Positions 15,678 through 24,994 of a DNA stretch of 64,000 nucleotides are shown here, piece after piece. The DNA is from Vallicoccus soli. GTDB taxonomy: Bacteria > Actinomycetota > Actinomycetes > Motilibacterales > Motilibacteraceae. The position numbers and the translations under genes were made by a program. Numbering within the stretch: position 1 is the first letter of the stretch; the number at the start of each line of letters is the position of its first letter. The stretch lies in NCBI RefSeq assembly GCF_003594885.1, contig NZ_QZEZ01000004.1, positions 103,629 through 167,628 of the forward strand. The letters run 5' to 3'. The notes beneath the pieces are model-generated. The model ran no database searches. It worked only from the letters and a program-made list of their open reading frames with translations, and was not told where the DNA came from.

Positions 15678-17242
15678 TCAGCCGCGGGCGCGCAGCATGC
15701 GCGGGTCGGGCACGTGCCGCGACCTCCCGAGCGACCTCCCGAGCAGGTAGCCGGCGGCGGTGAGCAGGGCCACCGCCGTCAGGAGCGCGTGCGCCTCGAG
15801 CCCGATCGCGTACGTCAGCAGCCAGTAGCAGGGCAGCAGGAGCACGGCCACCACGGCCGCGAAGCGCGCGTGCGCGGCCGCCCGGCGCAGGGCGTCGCGC
15901 GAGGTACGGCTGGCCGCCCGCCCCCGCGCCGGCCGGTGGCACCAGCCCGCGAGCAGGGCCAGGGTCGCCGTGAGCAGGCCCAGCAGGAGCAGCGACGGCT
16001 CGAGCGGCCCGCGCTCCACCCCCGCGCGGGGACCGGCACGGCGTCTCGCGCCAGCCCCGTCGCCAACCGCAGGTGCATCGCGGGCGATCCGTCGCCCGTG
16101 CTGCTCAGCACGGTCCGCGCCTGCCCCGGCTGCCACCGCAGGAGCGCGTCGCCGTCCGCGACGAGCAGGGAGCGGCCCTGCCAGGCCAGGGGCAGGGTGC
16201 CGTCCGGCGGACCCAGCAGCGACGGGACCCCCGCACCGCCGCCGTCGCGCAGCAGCGCGGGAGTGCCGGGCTCGCCCTGGGCGTACGGCGACGCCGGTGC
16301 GGCGGTCATCGCGAGCGTGCCACCGTCACGGGACCAGCCCGCCGGGGCGACCCGCCACCCCTCCGGCAGCCGAGCGCTCGCGAGCAGGGCGCCGTCGGGC
16401 GCGTGCACCGCCAACCGCCCTGCGCGGGACACGGCGATGCGGCCGTCCGCGGCGACGGCCGCCGAGCCCGCCCCGACCGCGAGCGCGGTCTGCGCGCCGG
16501 TCGCGGTGTCCACCACGCGCGTCGCGTCGGGCGACGCCACGACGAGGGCACGGCTGTCGGTCGACCAGGCCAGCAGCCGCGGTCCCCCGTCGTCGGGCAG
16601 GCGGACACCGGGGAGGCTGCCGACCGACCCGTCCCGCAGGTCGTGCACCCGTACCCCGCCGTCCGCGGTCAGCGCGAGCGAGGCCCCGTCGGGGGAGAGC
16701 AGCGGCGGCCATTCCGGGCGCAGGGCGCCCGGCAGCGGGACGCGCCGGGCGGTCGTCCCGTCCGCCCCCAGGACGACGGCGAACTCCTCCCCGTCCTCGT
16801 CCCCGTCGACGTACGAGACCAGCGCCGGCCCGGCCGGGCTGGCCGAGACGGCGGCGGGCCGGGGCTCCCAGCCGGGCAGGTCGGTGAGGAGGGCGGGCCG
16901 GCCGTCGGCGCTGGACGGGCCGCCGAGGAGGCCCCGCCGCTCGAGCACCGCCGCGCCGAGCAGCGTGGCGGCGAGCAGGAGCGCGACGGCGGCCAGGGCG
17001 CCGAGCCGGGCGACCGGGTCGGTCACGAGCAGGCCGCGGGCGCGCGAGCGGACCGCGGCACGGAGCAGGTCGGCGGTCTCCGCCGCGCTCGGGCGGGCCC
17101 GGCCCGGGGCGGCGCAGGCCAGCAGGACCCCGAGCATCTCCTCGCCGCGCACCGCGCGCTCCGGGGCCGGCAGCAGGCGCAGCAGCAGCCGGTAGCGCCG
17201 CTCCAGCCGGGCCGCCGCGTCCGGCCGGCCCGCCGGGCTCAC
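15678..17242 (-). pseudogene. Membrane-anchored beta-propeller protein, single-base frameshift near 16018
   Basis: Frame 1 (17242 to ~16020) encodes an N-terminal cytoplasmic region, one transmembrane helix (LAAVALLLAATLLGAAVL, about 83-100) and WD40/TolB-like blades (WPPLLSPDGASLALTADGGV, LLAWSTDSRALVVASPDATR). At a run of five G on the coding strand near 16018 the frame shifts; one extra G would join PVPARG to VERGPLEPSLLLLGLLTATL and a tail with several more helices, giving ~521 aa. Either decay or a sequence error. The start overlaps the upstream PadR gene by four bases, so it is probably the PadR target. Confidence 0.7.
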
Positions 17243-17595
17243 GCGGCGCCCTCCGCGGCAGACCCCCGCCGCCGCAGCCTGCGCAGCGCCGCCTCCGCCT
17301 GCCGCCGTGACCGCAGGGCCTCGGCCTCGAGGCGCTCGGCCCCGAGCCCCGTCAGCCGGTAGTAGCGCCGGAGCCGCGAGTCGACGACCTCCTCGCGGTC
17401 CACCGCCACCAGGCCCTCACCGGCCAGGCGGTCCAGCGCGCCGTACAGCGTCCCCACCCGCAGCCGCACGCTCCCGCGGGACAGCTCGCCGACCTCCTGC
17501 AGCACGGCGTAGCCGTGCATCGGGCCCCCGGCCAGGGCGCTGAGGATGAGGAAGGACGGCTCCTGGAGCCGGTCGCTCGGCATGGTCGCGAACAT
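17239..17595 (-). CDS. PadR-family transcriptional regulator
   Basis: 118 aa. PadR winged helix: SFLILSALAGGPMHGYAVLQ, then RVGTLYGALDRLAGEGLVAV and RRYYRLTGLGAERL. Two in-frame ATGs (17595 and 17583); the second would leave 13 bases between the start and the adjacent palindrome. The stop overlaps the propeller gene, so repressor and membrane protein form a two-gene operon. Confidence 0.9.
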   Translation of the reverse strand: MFATMPSDRLQEPSFLILSALAGGPMHGYAVLQEVGELSRGSVRLRVGTLYGALDRLAGEGLVAVDREEVVDSRLRRYYRLTGLGAERLEAEALRSRRQAEAALRRLRRRGSAAEGAA

Positions 17596-17596
17596 A

Positions 17597-17611
17597 CTCC
17601 GGTCACCGGAG
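17597..17611. promoter_or_regulatory. Palindromic operator at the padR start
   Basis: Perfect inverted repeat CTCCGGT-C-ACCGGAG directly upstream of the padR start codon. Position and symmetry suggest an autoregulatory PadR site. Confidence 0.5.
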
Positions 17612-17697
17612 CATCGGCAACGGCCATCGAGGCGAGCTCGACCCTGACGCGCCAGCGCCGTCCACGGAGCCCCTGCTCCCCACCGGGCGCGCCGGGC

Positions 17698-18195
17698 TCA
17701 GCGCCGGCGGCGGGGTGAGGCGGAGCGGGGCGGCAGCGAGCGCATGTGGTCGCGCACGGGCGTGAGCAGGTCGGACAGGGCCCGCGCGTCCTCCCGCGGC
17801 AGGGGCTCGAACAGCTGCCGGCGCACGACCTCGGTGTGCCCGGGGAGCACCTGCGCCAGGCGCTCGCGCCCCGCGTCGGTGATGGTCACCGTCACCCCGC
17901 GCTCGTCGTCGGCGGAGGGGGCGCGGGTGACGAGGCCGGCCCGCTCGAGCAGCCCCGCCTGGTACGTCAGCCCGCTGCGGCTGTAGACGACGCCGTCGGC
18001 CAGGTCGGTCATCCGGGCGCTCCCGTCGGGCGCGTCGAGGCCGAGGCGCGCGAGCAGCTGGAACTGCACCCAGCTCAGGTCGCCGGCCTCGCGCAGCTGC
18101 TGCTCGACCGCGTGCCGCAGCAGGCCCGCGACCTCCATGAGCGCGAAGTACGCGCCCAGCTGGACGGGGTCGAGGTCGGCGCGGCGCTCCGGCAT
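17698..18195 (-). CDS. MarR-family transcriptional regulator
   Basis: 165 aa. MarR winged helix with LSWVQFQLLARLGL, MTDLADGVVYSRSGLTYQAG and the wing DDERGVTVTITDAGRERL. Divergent from an NADP-dependent oxidoreductase; two palindromes occupy the shared promoter. Confidence 0.9.
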   Translation of the reverse strand: MPERRADLDPVQLGAYFALMEVAGLLRHAVEQQLREAGDLSWVQFQLLARLGLDAPDGSARMTDLADGVVYSRSGLTYQAGLLERAGLVTRAPSADDERGVTVTITDAGRERLAQVLPGHTEVVRRQLFEPLPREDARALSDLLTPVRDHMRSLPPRSASPRRRR

Positions 18196-18219
18196 GCGCC
18201 CACCCTACCCGGTGCTGCG

Positions 18220-18284
18220 ACTTCGAAGGGCTTGCTCAGAGTTCGAAGTAGCGCTAAGGTCCGTAGTGCTTCGGATCCGAAGCA
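18220..18284 (+). promoter_or_regulatory. Promoter and double operator of the oxidoreductase gene
   Basis: Inverted repeat ACTTCGAA (18220-18227) / TTCGAAGT (18242-18249) and a second, perfect 18-nt palindrome TGCTTCGGATCCGAAGCA (18267-18284); both contain CTTCG/CGAAG halves. A plausible promoter lies between: TTGCTC (18232-18237), 17 bases, TAAGGT (18255-18260). MarR dimers on these sites would cover the -35 and the transcription start. Confidence 0.65.
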
Positions 18285-18310
18285 ACGGTCCACGAGGAGA
18301 GGCACCAGCG

Positions 18311-19252
18311 ATGAAGGCAGTGCGGTTCCACGAGTACGGCGACCCGGGCGTCCTGCGTTACGAGGACGTGGACGTCCCGGTCCCCGGACCCGGCCAGGTG
18401 CGGGTGCGCGTCGCCGGGACGTCCTTCAACGGCGTCGACGGCAACATCCGGGCCGGCCTCATGCAGGGGCCGATGCCCCTGACCCTCCCGCACGTCCCGG
18501 GCGTCGACGTGGCGGGGACGGTCGACGCGCTCGGCGAGGGGGTCACCGGCCTGACCGTGGGCGACGACGTGGTCGGCTTCCTCCCCTTCGTCGCCGACGG
18601 CGCCGCGGCGGAGCACGTGCTCGTCGCCGCCGACGGCCTGGCCCGGGCGCCCCGGAGCATCCCGCTCGCCGACGCCGCCGCGCTGCCCGTGGTGGGCCTC
18701 ACCGCGTGGCAGGCCCTCGTCGACCACGCCCGGCTCCAGCCCGGGCAGCGGGTCCTCGTCAACGGCGCCGGTGGTGCCGTGGGCGGCTACGCCGTCCAGT
18801 TGGCGAAGGCGGCGGGTGCCCACGTGGTCGCCACCGCCAGCCCCCGCAGCGCCGACCGGGTCCGGGCCGCCGGCGCCGACGAGGTCGTGGACCGCACGGC
18901 CACCGACGTCGCGGCGGTCGTCGAGCCGGTCGACGTCCTGCTCAACCTCGCGCCGATCGACCCCGAGCGGTTCACCGAGCTCGCCGGGCTCGTGCGGGAC
19001 GGCGGCGTCGTCGTCAGCACCACGGTGTGGATGCCCGCCCCGGGCGACGAGCGCCGCGGCGTCCGCGCCGTCGACCTCTACGTCCGCAGCGACGTCGACC
19101 AGCTCGACGAGCTCGTGGCGCGGGTCGACCGGGGGGAGCTGACCGTCGACGTCGCCGAGCGCGTCCCGCTGGCCGAGCTCGCCCGGCTCCACGAGCGCGC
19201 GGCGGCGGGGGAGGTCTCGGGCAAGGTGGTGGTCGTCGTCGAGGAGCGCTGA
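18311..19252 (+). CDS. NADP-dependent zinc-type alcohol dehydrogenase/quinone oxidoreductase
   Basis: 313 aa medium-chain dehydrogenase of the quinone-oxidoreductase type. Starts MKAVRFHEYGDPGVLRYEDV; GroES-like domain first, then a Rossmann fold with VLVNGAGGAVGGYAVQLAKA. No structural-zinc cysteines are visible, as expected for the QOR group. ATG at 18311 after GAGGAGAGG. Being divergent from a MarR gene suggests response to electrophiles, quinones or oxidants; the substrate is not known. Confidence 0.88.
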   Translation: MKAVRFHEYGDPGVLRYEDVDVPVPGPGQVRVRVAGTSFNGVDGNIRAGLMQGPMPLTLPHVPGVDVAGTVDALGEGVTGLTVGDDVVGFLPFVADGAAAEHVLVAADGLARAPRSIPLADAAALPVVGLTAWQALVDHARLQPGQRVLVNGAGGAVGGYAVQLAKAAGAHVVATASPRSADRVRAAGADEVVDRTATDVAAVVEPVDVLLNLAPIDPERFTELAGLVRDGGVVVSTTVWMPAPGDERRGVRAVDLYVRSDVDQLDELVARVDRGELTVDVAERVPLAELARLHERAAAGEVSGKVVVVVEER

Positions 19253-19268
19253 GCCGACGTGGGGAGCG

Positions 19269-19814
19269 CTACCCCGTGGCGCCCGCGGAGGCTCCCCGGG
19301 CGGTCTCCCGGTGGTGGGCCAGGTGCCCGCCCAGGAAGCCCGCACCCGCCACGACGAGGTTGCCGGCGACGGCCAGGGTCGTCCCGAGCCGGTGCCTCCG
19401 GCGCAGCCGCGCGACGAGCGAGCCCGTGAAGAGGAGGACCGCGGCGTCCATGCCGAGCCCGTGGACGGCGCCGAGGCGACGCGCCGCCCCGGTGGTCTCG
19501 GCCCAGTCGGCAGCACCCGCCAGAGCCGTGGGCACGGAAGCCAGCACGCCGACACCCGTGAGGAGTACCGCGCCGTGACGCGACGCGGGTCCGCCGGCGA
19601 GGTCGAGCAGCGACGTGCCGAGCCAGCACCCGGCGGTCACGTCGGTCAGCGACGGGTGCAGGGGGTGGCCGAGCGCGTCGGTGTGCAGCGGGCTGCGCCG
19701 CACCCGCGCGATCAGCGGGCCGTAGGCCAGATCCTGCGCGCGGGCGACGCGCTCGGACAGAGGGCTCTCGCCGACGGCGCGGACGGCGCGTCGGGGAAGC
19801 GTGCTCGACGTCAC
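19269..19814 (-). CDS. DUF2231-type membrane protein
   Basis: 181 aa with four hydrophobic segments and the DUF2231 start DALGHPLHPSLTDVTAGCWL. In many actinomycetes this domain stands beside or is fused to a Rieske-type protein; none is adjacent here. Function unknown. Convergent with the oxidoreductase gene. Confidence 0.75.
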   Translation of the reverse strand: MTSSTLPRRAVRAVGESPLSERVARAQDLAYGPLIARVRRSPLHTDALGHPLHPSLTDVTAGCWLGTSLLDLAGGPASRHGAVLLTGVGVLASVPTALAGAADWAETTGAARRLGAVHGLGMDAAVLLFTGSLVARLRRRHRLGTTLAVAGNLVVAGAGFLGGHLAHHRETARGASAGATG

Positions 19815-19910
19815 GGCGCTGACGGTACGCCCGACGCCGCGCGGCGGAAAGCGCTATCGGAGTCAGCGTGCCGGCTAGCCCGGTCCGGGCGACGGTGCAG
19901 GGGTGACGGT

Positions 19911-20381
19911 CTACCCGTACGGGTCCGTCACCTCCCGCAGCCGGGTGAGCGTGCGGCGCAGCTCGGCGGTCGCGGCCCGGCCCAGGTGGCGCGTCCACTC
20001 TGCCTCGACCTCCTCCTCGACCCGCTGCGCCACCTCGACGGCGGCGCGCCCGCGCTCGGCGACCACCACGAGGCGGGCGCGCGCGTCCGTGGGGTCGGGG
20101 ACGCGCCGCACGTACCCGGCCCGCTCGAGCTGGTCGACGAGGAAGCCGGCGGTCTGCTTGGTGACCCGCGCCTGCTCGGCCAGCTCGGTGAGCCGCGTCC
20201 CCTGCGTCCCGACGCGGGCGAACACCCGCCCCTGGGCCGCGGTCACGTCGTCGTACCCCTCCGCGGCCAGGGCGTCGAGCACCCGCGCCTCCATCGCGCG
20301 GTGGGCGAGGAAGCAGAGCAACCCCAGGTTGGGCTGCCGCTCCTCGCCCTGCGCCGCCCGCTGCTCCTCTGCCACCCGCAC
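19911..20381 (-). CDS. MarR-family transcriptional regulator
   Basis: 156 aa. Winged helix with TRLTELAEQARVTKQTAGFL and the wing DPTDARARLVVVAERG; LCFLAHRAMEARVLDALAAE forms the dimerisation helix. Divergent from the gene at 20458, with palindromes in the 76-bp spacer, so probably its repressor. Confidence 0.88.
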   Translation of the reverse strand: MRVAEEQRAAQGEERQPNLGLLCFLAHRAMEARVLDALAAEGYDDVTAAQGRVFARVGTQGTRLTELAEQARVTKQTAGFLVDQLERAGYVRRVPDPTDARARLVVVAERGRAAVEVAQRVEEEVEAEWTRHLGRAATAELRRTLTRLREVTDPYG

Positions 20382-20405
20382 CCCTTGACGTCGTCAGAGG
20401 GTCGA

Positions 20406-20429
20406 ACCACTGTGGTACGAGGATCGTAC
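20406..20429. promoter_or_regulatory. Palindromic operators between marR and the isomerase-like gene
   Basis: ACCAC-T-GTGGT (20406-20416) overlaps a perfect inverted repeat GTACGA-GGA-TCGTAC (20415-20429). TTGACG (20395-20400) just upstream could be the -35 of the rightward gene; no clear -10 was seen. Confidence 0.45.
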
Positions 20430-20457
20430 TTCCCTGGCTCGACGGAGGAGGCGTCCC

Positions 20458-21111
20458 ATGGACGTCGACGAGGTGTGGCGCACGACGTTCAAGCAGCGGC
20501 TGGCCCTGGCCGACCTGCTCGACGACCTGGCTCCCGGCGAGTGGGAGGAGGCGTCCCTGTGCCGGGGGTGGCGCGTGCGTGACGTGGCGGCCCACCTGAC
20601 GCTGGCGCAGATGCGGCCGCTGCCCGCCGCGCTCGCCCTCCTGCGGGCACGCGGCAGCTTCGACCGGATGGTCCACGACACGGCGGTCGCGCGCGCGGCG
20701 CTCCCACCCGGGGAGCTGACCCGGCGCCTGCGCGCCACGACGGCCTCGCGCGCGAAAGCGCCCGGCATCAGCCACCTCGAGCCGATGCTCGACGCCCTCG
20801 TGCACGGCCAGGACGTCGCTGTCCCCCTGGGGCGCGAGCACCCCGTGCCCGCCCTCGCCGGCGCCGTCGCGGCCGAGCGGGTCTGGGCGATGGGCTGGCC
20901 CTTCCACGCCCGACGGCGGCTGCGGGGGTTCCGCCTGGCCGCGACCGACGCCCCGTGGGCGGCGGGGGAGGGGGAGCTCGTCGAGGGCCCGGTCGGCGCG
21001 CTCCTGCTCGTCCTCACCGGCCGCCCGGCGGGAGCGACCGGGCTGCGCGGCCCCGGCGCGGCGGAGCTGCGGGCGCGGCTCGCGCCGGTCGGGGCCGCCG
21101 CGGGGGGCTGA
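20458..21111 (+). CDS. Maleylpyruvate isomerase-family (mycothiol-dependent, DinB-like) protein
   Basis: 217 aa. N-terminal four-helix DinB/MDMPI-like domain with the metal-site pattern: CRGWRVRDVAAHLTLAQM near residue 40 and ISHLEPMLDALVHGQDVAVP near 103-122 (conserved His and Asp-Val). C-terminal domain follows. Members use mycothiol for isomerisation or detoxification in Actinobacteria; substrate unknown. ATG preceded by GGAGGAGG. Confidence 0.75.
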   Translation: MDVDEVWRTTFKQRLALADLLDDLAPGEWEEASLCRGWRVRDVAAHLTLAQMRPLPAALALLRARGSFDRMVHDTAVARAALPPGELTRRLRATTASRAKAPGISHLEPMLDALVHGQDVAVPLGREHPVPALAGAVAAERVWAMGWPFHARRRLRGFRLAATDAPWAAGEGELVEGPVGALLLVLTGRPAGATGLRGPGAAELRARLAPVGAAAGG

Positions 21112-21245
21112 CCCGGGCAGCCCGGTCCGTGAGCCGTCAGCCGCCCGTCGCCGGCCGCGGCCTCACGGACGAGCCGCGCGACGACGTCGCGCCGCGAGAC
21201 CGTCACCGCGCGCGAGGCGTCCACCTCGACGACGCGGGGCTGGGC

Positions 21246-21596
21246 TCAGGGGGCGATGACGAGCTCGGCGACGCGGTCGCCGTCGAGGGTGAAGCGGAAG
21301 CCGAGGTCGACGACGCCGCCGGGGAAGTCGCCCTGCAGGCGCTGGGTCACGAGCCAGTGGGCGTCATCGCGCCGCGCGGCGAGGAGCCTGGTGGTGTAGG
21401 TGAACCCGGCCCCGGCGCGGGAGAGGAAGCGGCGCACCTCCTCGGTCCCCCGGTAGGTCGCGCCGTCGTCGACGACGACGGCGTCGGGCGCGAACGCGCG
21501 CAGGGCGGTGTCGGTGTCGCGGGCGGCGTGCGCGGCGAGGTATGCGCGGATCGCGGCCGGGAGCTCGTCGTGCGGGGTGCTGGTCGTCGAGGTCAT
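21246..21596 (-). CDS. SnoaL-like/NTF2-fold protein
   Basis: 116 aa. NTF2-like pattern: IRAYLAAHAARDTDTALRAF, APDAVVVDDGATYRGTEEVR, ending GFRFTLDGDRVAELVIAP. Members may be small enzymes or ligand-binding proteins; no catalytic role can be assigned. Divergent from a MerR regulator across a strong palindrome, so probably under its control. Confidence 0.8.
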   Translation of the reverse strand: MTSTTSTPHDELPAAIRAYLAAHAARDTDTALRAFAPDAVVVDDGATYRGTEEVRRFLSRAGAGFTYTTRLLAARRDDAHWLVTQRLQGDFPGGVVDLGFRFTLDGDRVAELVIAP

Positions 21597-21641
21597 GCCC
21601 CGAGGCTGCGCGCTGCGGGCGCGGGAGGGTCAAGCACAGGA

Positions 21642-21660
21642 CCCTCCCCCGGGGGGAGGG
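21642..21660. promoter_or_regulatory. MerR-type operator palindrome
   Basis: Perfect inverted repeat CCCTCCCCC-G-GGGGGAGGG, 16 bases before the merR ATG and about 46 bases before the divergent SnoaL-like gene. GC-rich dyads of this type are typical MerR sites in actinomycetes. TTGACC on the minus strand (near 21628-21633) could be the -35 of the leftward gene. Confidence 0.45.
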
Positions 21661-21676
21661 GTGGAAGCATGGCCGC

Positions 21677-22474
21677 ATGATGTCGATCGGTGAGTTCTCC
21701 CGAGTGACGCACCTGAGCGTGCGGACCCTGCGCCGCTACCACGACGCGGGCCTGCTGGAGCCGGCGCTCGTGGACGGCGCCAGCGGCTACCGCTACTACG
21801 GCGCGGAGCAAATCCCCACCGCGCAGGTGATCCACCGCCTGCGCGAGCTCGACGTACCGCTGGCCGACGTGCGGCGCATCCTCGGCTCGCCCGACCCGGG
21901 CAGGCGGGCCGCGCTCGTGGCGGAGCACCTGCAGCGGCTCGAGGCGGAGCTCGACCGCACCCGCGCCGCCGTGGCCTCCCTGCGCCGGCTCCTGGCGCCG
22001 GAGCCGCCGCCGCTCGAGGTCGAGCTGCGCGCGGTGCCCGCGGCGACGGTGGCCGCGGTCGAGGACGACGTGGCGCACGAGGACGTCCTCAGCTGGTACG
22101 CCGGCGCCATGGCCGAGCTCGATGCCGCGGTCGGGTCGGCGGGGGTGCCCGGCGGGCTCTACGACGGCGCGCTGTTCGAGGAGGGCCGCGGGCACGTCCT
22201 GGTGTACCGGCCGACGCCAGAGCCACCGCGCCGGGGCCGGGTCCACCCGGTGACCCTGCCGGCCGTCGAGCTCGCCGTCACCACGCACGCGGGCGAGCAC
22301 GACGACATCGACGTCACGTACGGCCAGCTCGGCGCGTGGGTGAGCGCGAACGCCCTCGCGGTCGTGGGTCCCGTGCGGGAGCGCTACCTCGCGGGGCCGC
22401 GGGACACGGCGGACCCGGCCGCCTGGCGCACCGAGATCGGGTGGCCCGTCTTCCGCGTCGGCGGACCCGCCTGA
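21677..22474 (+). CDS. MerR-family regulator with GyrI-like effector domain
   Basis: 265 aa. MerR helix-turn-helix at the N-terminus (IGEFSRVTHLSVRTLRRYHD, then GYRYYGAEQIPTAQVIHRLR), a coiled-coil dimer helix (VAEHLQRLEAELDRTRAAVA) and a C-terminal GyrI-like/BmrR-type ligand domain ending EIGWPVFRVGG. Likely a sensor of small hydrophobic compounds. Two adjacent ATG codons (21677, 21680). Confidence 0.88.
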   Translation: MMSIGEFSRVTHLSVRTLRRYHDAGLLEPALVDGASGYRYYGAEQIPTAQVIHRLRELDVPLADVRRILGSPDPGRRAALVAEHLQRLEAELDRTRAAVASLRRLLAPEPPPLEVELRAVPAATVAAVEDDVAHEDVLSWYAGAMAELDAAVGSAGVPGGLYDGALFEEGRGHVLVYRPTPEPPRRGRVHPVTLPAVELAVTTHAGEHDDIDVTYGQLGAWVSANALAVVGPVRERYLAGPRDTADPAAWRTEIGWPVFRVGGPA

Positions 22475-22481
22475 CCCCGCG

Positions 22482-23269
22482 TCAGCGGCCCCGGAACACC
22501 GGCCGCCGCTTCTCCTGGAACGCGGCGAACCCCTCGCGGTAGTCCTCCGTCGCGCCGGCGCGACGCTGCGCCTCCGCCTCCAGCGCCAGCACCTCGGCGA
22601 GCGAGGGCGAGTCGTCGCGGACCCGGGCCAGCAAGCGCTTGCTCGCGGTGTACGCCAGGGTCGGCCCGGCGGCGAGGGTCCGCGCGGTGGCGAGCGCTTC
22701 CCCGTACGCCGTCCCGGTCGGGACGACGCGGTTGGCCAGCCCCCACGCCGCGGCCTCGGTGCCGTCGAGCAGCCGGCCGGTGTAGACGAGCTCGAGGGTG
22801 CGCGGGCGGCCGATGCGCTCGGCGAGCAGGAGGTGCGCGCCGCTGTCCAGGACCGCGCCGATCCGGCCGAACGGTGAGCCGAACCGCGCCCCCTCCGCGG
22901 CCACGACGAGGTCGCAGGCCAGCGCGAGCCCCAGCCCCACGCCCAGCGCGGGCCCCTCGACCGCGGCGACGGTCGGCACCGGCAGCCCGGCCAGCCGCTC
23001 GACGACCGGGTTGACGACGTGGGCCAGCACGTCGCCGGCGTCCTCGGCGAGCGGGTCGACCCCGGCGATGTCGCGGCCGGCGCAGAAAGCGCCGCCGGAG
23101 CCGGTGAGGACCAGGGCGCGCACCTCGCCCGTACGGCCCGCGACCTCGTCGACGAGGCCGCGCAGCGCCGAGGTGGAGGCGTCGTCGAGCGCGCCACGGC
23201 GCTCGGGCCGGTCGATGGTGAGGACGGCGACCGCGCCGTCGACGTTCAGGGAGACGGTGCCCACCGGGC

Positions 23270-23273
<4 letters not shown>
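22482..23273 (-). CDS. paaG: Enoyl-CoA hydratase/isomerase-family protein, probable PaaG (epoxide-to-oxepin isomerase)
   Basis: 263 aa crotonase fold. Oxyanion-hole stretches [12 protein letters not shown] and [20 protein letters not shown] are present, but the first catalytic Glu of hydratases is absent (GVGLGLA instead of GGGxELA), and [15 protein letters not shown] carries an Asp at the PaaG catalytic position. This suits the isomerase that converts 1,2-epoxyphenylacetyl-CoA to oxepin-CoA rather than a hydratase. GTG at 23273 overlaps the thiolase stop; the frame extends to 23318 without a family-like N-terminus. Confidence 0.8.
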
Positions 23274-24462
<1,189 letters not shown>

Positions 24463-24466
<4 letters not shown>

Positions 24467-24891
24467 GCCCCGCCCTCCCGCCGCAGGGCGCGGCTGCGCC
24501 CGCGGAGCTCGGCGACCACGCGGCCGCCGCTCGTCACCCGCACGTCGTACAGCCCGCCGCGCCCGCGCAGCACCCGCTCCTGCGCCTCGGCGACCAGCTC
24601 GTCACCAGGCCGCGACGGCTCCAGGAACTCGATGTCGCCGCCGGAGGCCACCGTGTCGCGGCCCCCGCTGTTGCAGGCGTAGGCGAACGCGGTGTCGGCG
24701 AGCAGGAACACGTAGCCGCCGTGGGTCAGCCCGTGCCCGTTCGCCATCGTCGGCACGACGCGCATGCGGGTCGTCGCGGTGCCCGGCCCGACGGCCAGCA
24801 GCTCGATGCCGAGGTCGTGGGCGACCGCGTCGGCGTCGTGCAGGCGCTGCACGCTCGCCTCCGCCAGGGCCTGGTCCTCGGTGACCGGCAC
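24463..24891 (-). CDS. paaI: Hot-dog thioesterase PaaI
   Basis: 142 aa. Hot-dog fold with [20 protein letters not shown], the PaaI signature (Asn, His-Gly-Gly and Asp of the active site). It hydrolyses aberrant acyl-CoA intermediates and frees CoA in phenylacetate breakdown. GTG at 24891 chosen; another GTG at 24897 is equally possible. First gene of the leftward paaI-paaJ-paaG operon, divergent from paaR. Confidence 0.87.
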
Positions 24892-24922
24892 GCGCACCCC
24901 CTGCCCGGGCCGACGCGCGCCC

Positions 24923-24938
24923 GACCGTCCGTTCGGTC
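24923..24938. promoter_or_regulatory. Candidate PaaR operator between paaI and paaR
   Basis: Imperfect inverted repeat GACCGTCC-GTTCGGTC whose right half (CGTTCGGTC) is shared with the perfect palindrome upstream of paaA (25815-25832). The location between divergent paaI and paaR fits repression of both. Confidence 0.5.
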
Positions 24939-24994
24939 CGGTGTACCTGCCCGTCGCCCCCCGGGTCAAGGCGGGGCGTGCCATCCTCCCCGCC

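Noticed and set aside
21114..21240. Short leftward frame beginning VDASRAVTVSRRDVVARLVR
   Set aside because: It has no stop before running antisense into the isomerase-like gene and no recognisable family; not enough to call a gene.
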